Positions 60,701 through 64,000 of a stretch of DNA of 64,000 bases are shown here, piece by piece. This DNA comes from Rhynochetos jubatus (lineage: Eukaryota > Chordata > Aves > Eurypygiformes > Rhynochetidae), in NCBI GenBank assembly GCA_027574665.1, contig CM050652.1:42994307-43058306 (forward strand). Direction: 5' to 3'. The notes beneath the pieces were generated by a model. It was not told the origin of the DNA. It did no database searches and saw nothing but the letters and a program-made list of their open reading frames with translations. How positions within the stretch are numbered: the first letter of the stretch is position 1; each line of letters opens with the position of its first letter. The translations under genes were made by a program, and so were the position numbers.

Positions 60701-63700
60701 TTCACCTTCCCATTCTGAAATAGATAGTATTTTCCACTACTTGTTCCAACAAATAAGGCATCAAAGGCTTTTGCATGTCTTAAGCTTTTGTAGCACCAGG
60801 GTATTTGCCAGCTTTGTCAGATGCTAGTAGTGAAAGTCAAGTGGATTTATCTGGGCATTCAAAGCAAGTCTTTCATGTGCTCTGCTTTCTTTTAATTATA
60901 GCACCAGCTGACTAATTTGTACTGTTGTGCCATTTTTTCCATCAAAAATGAATCAGTCTGCTTAGAGGTAATGAGCCAAACTGTGTGGGTGTGTCCTCAC
61001 CAGCACATAGGGCAGAAACTAAAATAAGCTTATCATAGCATCAAAAATCCCATTTTATGTGTTTTCTGTCTTGCCAGCCACAAGTTAAAACAAAAAGCAT
61101 ATAGATCCACTACTAGAAAAAATACTACTTGCATTTATTTCTCTTCTCATATCATCTGAATGGCAGTACAGGATCCATGCAACTTTTAACAGCTGCTGCT
61201 AATGGGGAAGGAGCAGATAAGACTGATAGCTTTACAAATAGGTATATACTATTGACAAAGTGTCGTATATATGTATTTATATATTTCATCCATTTGAAAG
61301 ATGACTCATTGCCTAGTGTCAGGGTTTTTTTTAATATACATAAAAATTACTGGTTTATGCCAGTTGAGCTTAGAGTGCTCAGGAGCAGGACAGTAAATTC
61401 CTTGGTTGGAATCTAAATCACAAGCCTATACTTATGCTTCTATACATTTCAGAACTGAAGCATAGTTTTCATAGTAATCTGATTGCTATATTAAAACAAA
61501 AAATTAAGATGTAAAGGTTTCTACTGCACTAGGCAAAAAAAGGAAACTATGCCCTTAACTAACTATAGTGCACCGATAAGCATTATAATAAATAACCCTG
61601 CCTGATGTGGGTGGAATCAGTGCCAAGACTGCAGGCAGTCAGATATTCCCACAGTAGCAGGATCTCCACTTACTCAAAAATATGTCATTTTTTAAAAATA
61701 ACTTGACTACAGAATGGTTTAGGTTTTCTGAGAACATTTTCATCTTTCCTTATGAGAGCACACTCAGGATACACATAAATATTGATCGTTTATTTTTAAT
61801 GTATGAGTCATAACTAAAAAAGACTAAATGGCAACCTAAAAGAAGATAAGACAATTTGGACATTGTATTCATCAGTCAAACAAAAATAAAGTGCAAACAT
61901 GACCCTTTGTGATATTTTAATCTGTTCTTAGTTTAACCCCAATTTTAGAAATATTGCTTAAAAATCTTAACGCTACCCTAAGTAGAACATTGTGAATAAC
62001 AGAAGATATATATATTACTTTGAACAGCTATGTTTGTTATTTAAGCTAAATTATTGTAGACATCATGAAAGGCTATTAGCAGGAAAAGTGAAAGAATGGC
62101 TGTTATAAGCAGCAGAACCCCAATATTAACATTTTCTTTTGCTCAGAATGACAAAAACATTTAACTTACAAAAGAAAGGGAGAAGACCAACAGATGTCCC
62201 AGTATAATATTTAGAGTGTAGCAAAAAGGCTATCATGTTCTCCTGATGACAACTGGAAACATCAAAATGAAATCCTGTCTGTGTAAGGGCTTGAGGGAAA
62301 GCCAACAGTAAGAGTATATACACAGAGATGTTACTTTTAATTCCTTTCTCCCAGTGCTGTAAATAAGAGGCTGCTTCAAAGAAATGCTGTAGTACTGAGC
62401 CCTCTTACTGTTCACAAGTCATCAAAGCAAATTTTTGCAGCGCTAAGAACTATAGTTTGATGGGTGGCTAAATAGAACACATTCTAGGCATTCAGTCAAG
62501 GAGAATAAGATGAATAAATGAGGAGGCATATTCTGGTGGAAGGGATACATCTGAGCAATTGGAAAAAATTAGAAATCAGAGCAGTATATCCAGGAAAACT
62601 AAGAAATTTTCTGCAATGCATTGTTAAAGCTAGGGCACTTGCTACAAAAAAAAAGATAATTTTGCAGTTTGTATTCTTCTGTAATTTCTCTCTCTGCCAT
62701 TAACTTCCCCTATCACCTTTGGAAGTCACTGAAACCCAGATCATTGAATATGTTTCGGGACCCATACATTTTGGTAAATCACTGACGCTTACATTTCTTC
62801 AGGAATCTCAATGTTATTAGGATACACAATTCTCTACTTAATAAAAAGTTTTCATGATAATATTTAATGTAAAACTGTGAATTAGCTCCAAGATCATAGA
62901 TGTGAATGGAAGATACGTGAGGTTCTCAATGGAAAGACTTGGATCAGGCAACTATGGAAAGAAGTCTTTCATAGGATGGTTCATTATGGGAACAAGTTGT
63001 AAGAGAAGGGTTGGCGACAGCTGAGTAGCTCTCAAATACGCTAAATAGGCCTAGGGACTCAGGAAAAGCAGTAGGGCACTATGTGCATTGAGTGAGGGAG
63101 ACATGAACATAGAGGAGACTGGGATTTGAAAGTTCTGGGAAGCAAGAACTTGGAGGTAAGCTCTGGAGCAGAAGGTCTGAAGTTCTGGGAGAGCTGGAGG
63201 TTCCCAAGGCAGGAAGTACTAGAAGTTACTACAGACCCTGCATAGGATCTGAGCGTGAGGACATGCATATACTCTCCCTGTACTCCTTGTAGATCCCCCT
63301 CCCTACTTCATTGTCTTTTTCCTTACTTAGGATGAGCCCATTGACTTAGACAAGGGTCTGTGCTGTTGGGTCTCCACGGCTTCCAGACCTTGCTGGTGCA
63401 GTCCAGCTGGCTCAGAGCTTGTGTGCAACGAGCACATCACGTTCTACATCTATCTGCGTAGGCACATACCCTTAAACTGAAACCAACACAGAGTATCTGT
63501 GCTGCTCATTTCCTCTAAGTTCTTTTATTAAATTTGGATAATTTTGCAGAGGACCAAATTGTGTCCTCTGTGGAAATTTGGTTTCTTCACAAAACATCCA
63601 GGTGATCCTGAGGAAGCCACAGACAGATGATACATTGGTATCAATGTTAATATATCTGCAACTAATATCCATCTTCCTGGGGTGTTGTGTTTGACACTGG

Positions 63701-64000
63701 TACTTAGATTAAGCACCAGCATTTTTAAAAGTAATGGCATTTCTAAAAGAATTGATAGTGAATAACAATATTTTACCAGTGCAAGATAGTGATGGCAACA
63801 CCTGTACAACTTTAGCTGGTGTCTGAAAGTACATGAAACTACACAAAGTTGTTCCTAAATAGCTTAGAATAACTGTAGGGAGCTAATTCCTTTCAAAGTG
63901 CAGAGTGCTTCTTGCTAATTATTTTTTTTTCCACTGAGAGGAATTTTTATGGATTTAACTACTAGGGGAAGTGACCTAATATGATGTTTAAAAGTCCATA
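51751..64000. other. Non-coding, far upstream of PPFIA2
   Basis: AT-rich sequence with stops in all frames. Slightly GC-richer patches occur at about 52.1-52.5 and 63.0-63.45 kb, but no domain, RNA gene or known repeat was recognised in them. There is a short (TAA)n at about 57.9 kb. Confidence 0.55.

Noticed and set aside
1-64000. CRISPR arrays, rRNA or tRNA genes, prokaryotic operons
   Set aside because: No regularly spaced direct repeats with unique spacers, no cloverleaf or rRNA cores noticed, and the composition and repeats are those of a bird nuclear genome.

Overview
The window is nuclear DNA of a bird. It is AT-rich and mostly non-coding. It carries many 3' ends of CR1 LINEs, with the (ATTCTATG)-like tail typical of birds, plus avian-type retroviral LTR fossils. 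There is no operon-like gene packing. Only one protein-coding segment could be recognised: the first coding exon of PPFIA2 (liprin-alpha-2) on the minus strand at 29159-29407, which encodes the first 83 residues.

Layout, read along the minus-strand gene. A dense CpG island at about 39.5-41.35 kb is the best candidate for the PPFIA2 promoter and its non-coding first exon; a strong minus-strand splice donor lies at its edge (exon end about 39533). The roughly 10 kb between the island and the coding exon (29410-39532) would then be intron 1. Everything from 29158 down to 1 would be the start of the next intron. From about 41.4 to 64 kb lies upstream of the gene, and no exon was recognised there.

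Repeats. Eight CR1 fragments were found: 0.5-1.0, 19.7, 20.7, 22.7, 22.8, 24.3-24.6, 31.9-32.3 and 41.4-42.0 kb. There are two LTR fossils. The one at 7.4-8.3 kb has a run of tandem 'box' units. The one at 31649-32632 has a clean 5-bp target-site duplication and a CR1 inserted inside it. A pair of related sequences of about 0.6 kb, in the same orientation at 10.8-11.4 and 51.1-51.75 kb, belongs to a dispersed family I do not recognise. A decayed reading frame at about 32.7 kb resembles the N-terminal part of PIF/Harbinger-type transposases.

Structural oddities include a six-copy 14-bp GC minisatellite in the CpG island, two long poly-G tracts, a perfect palindrome carrying two AP-1 sites, a CpG-containing palindrome with homeodomain cores in the island, and an AT-rich cluster of overlapping palindromes. 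I saw no convincing undescribed multi-gene system. The most interesting items are the unnamed repeat pair, the paired AP-1 palindrome and the architecture of the island. All identities come from recalled family sequences; no searches were run.
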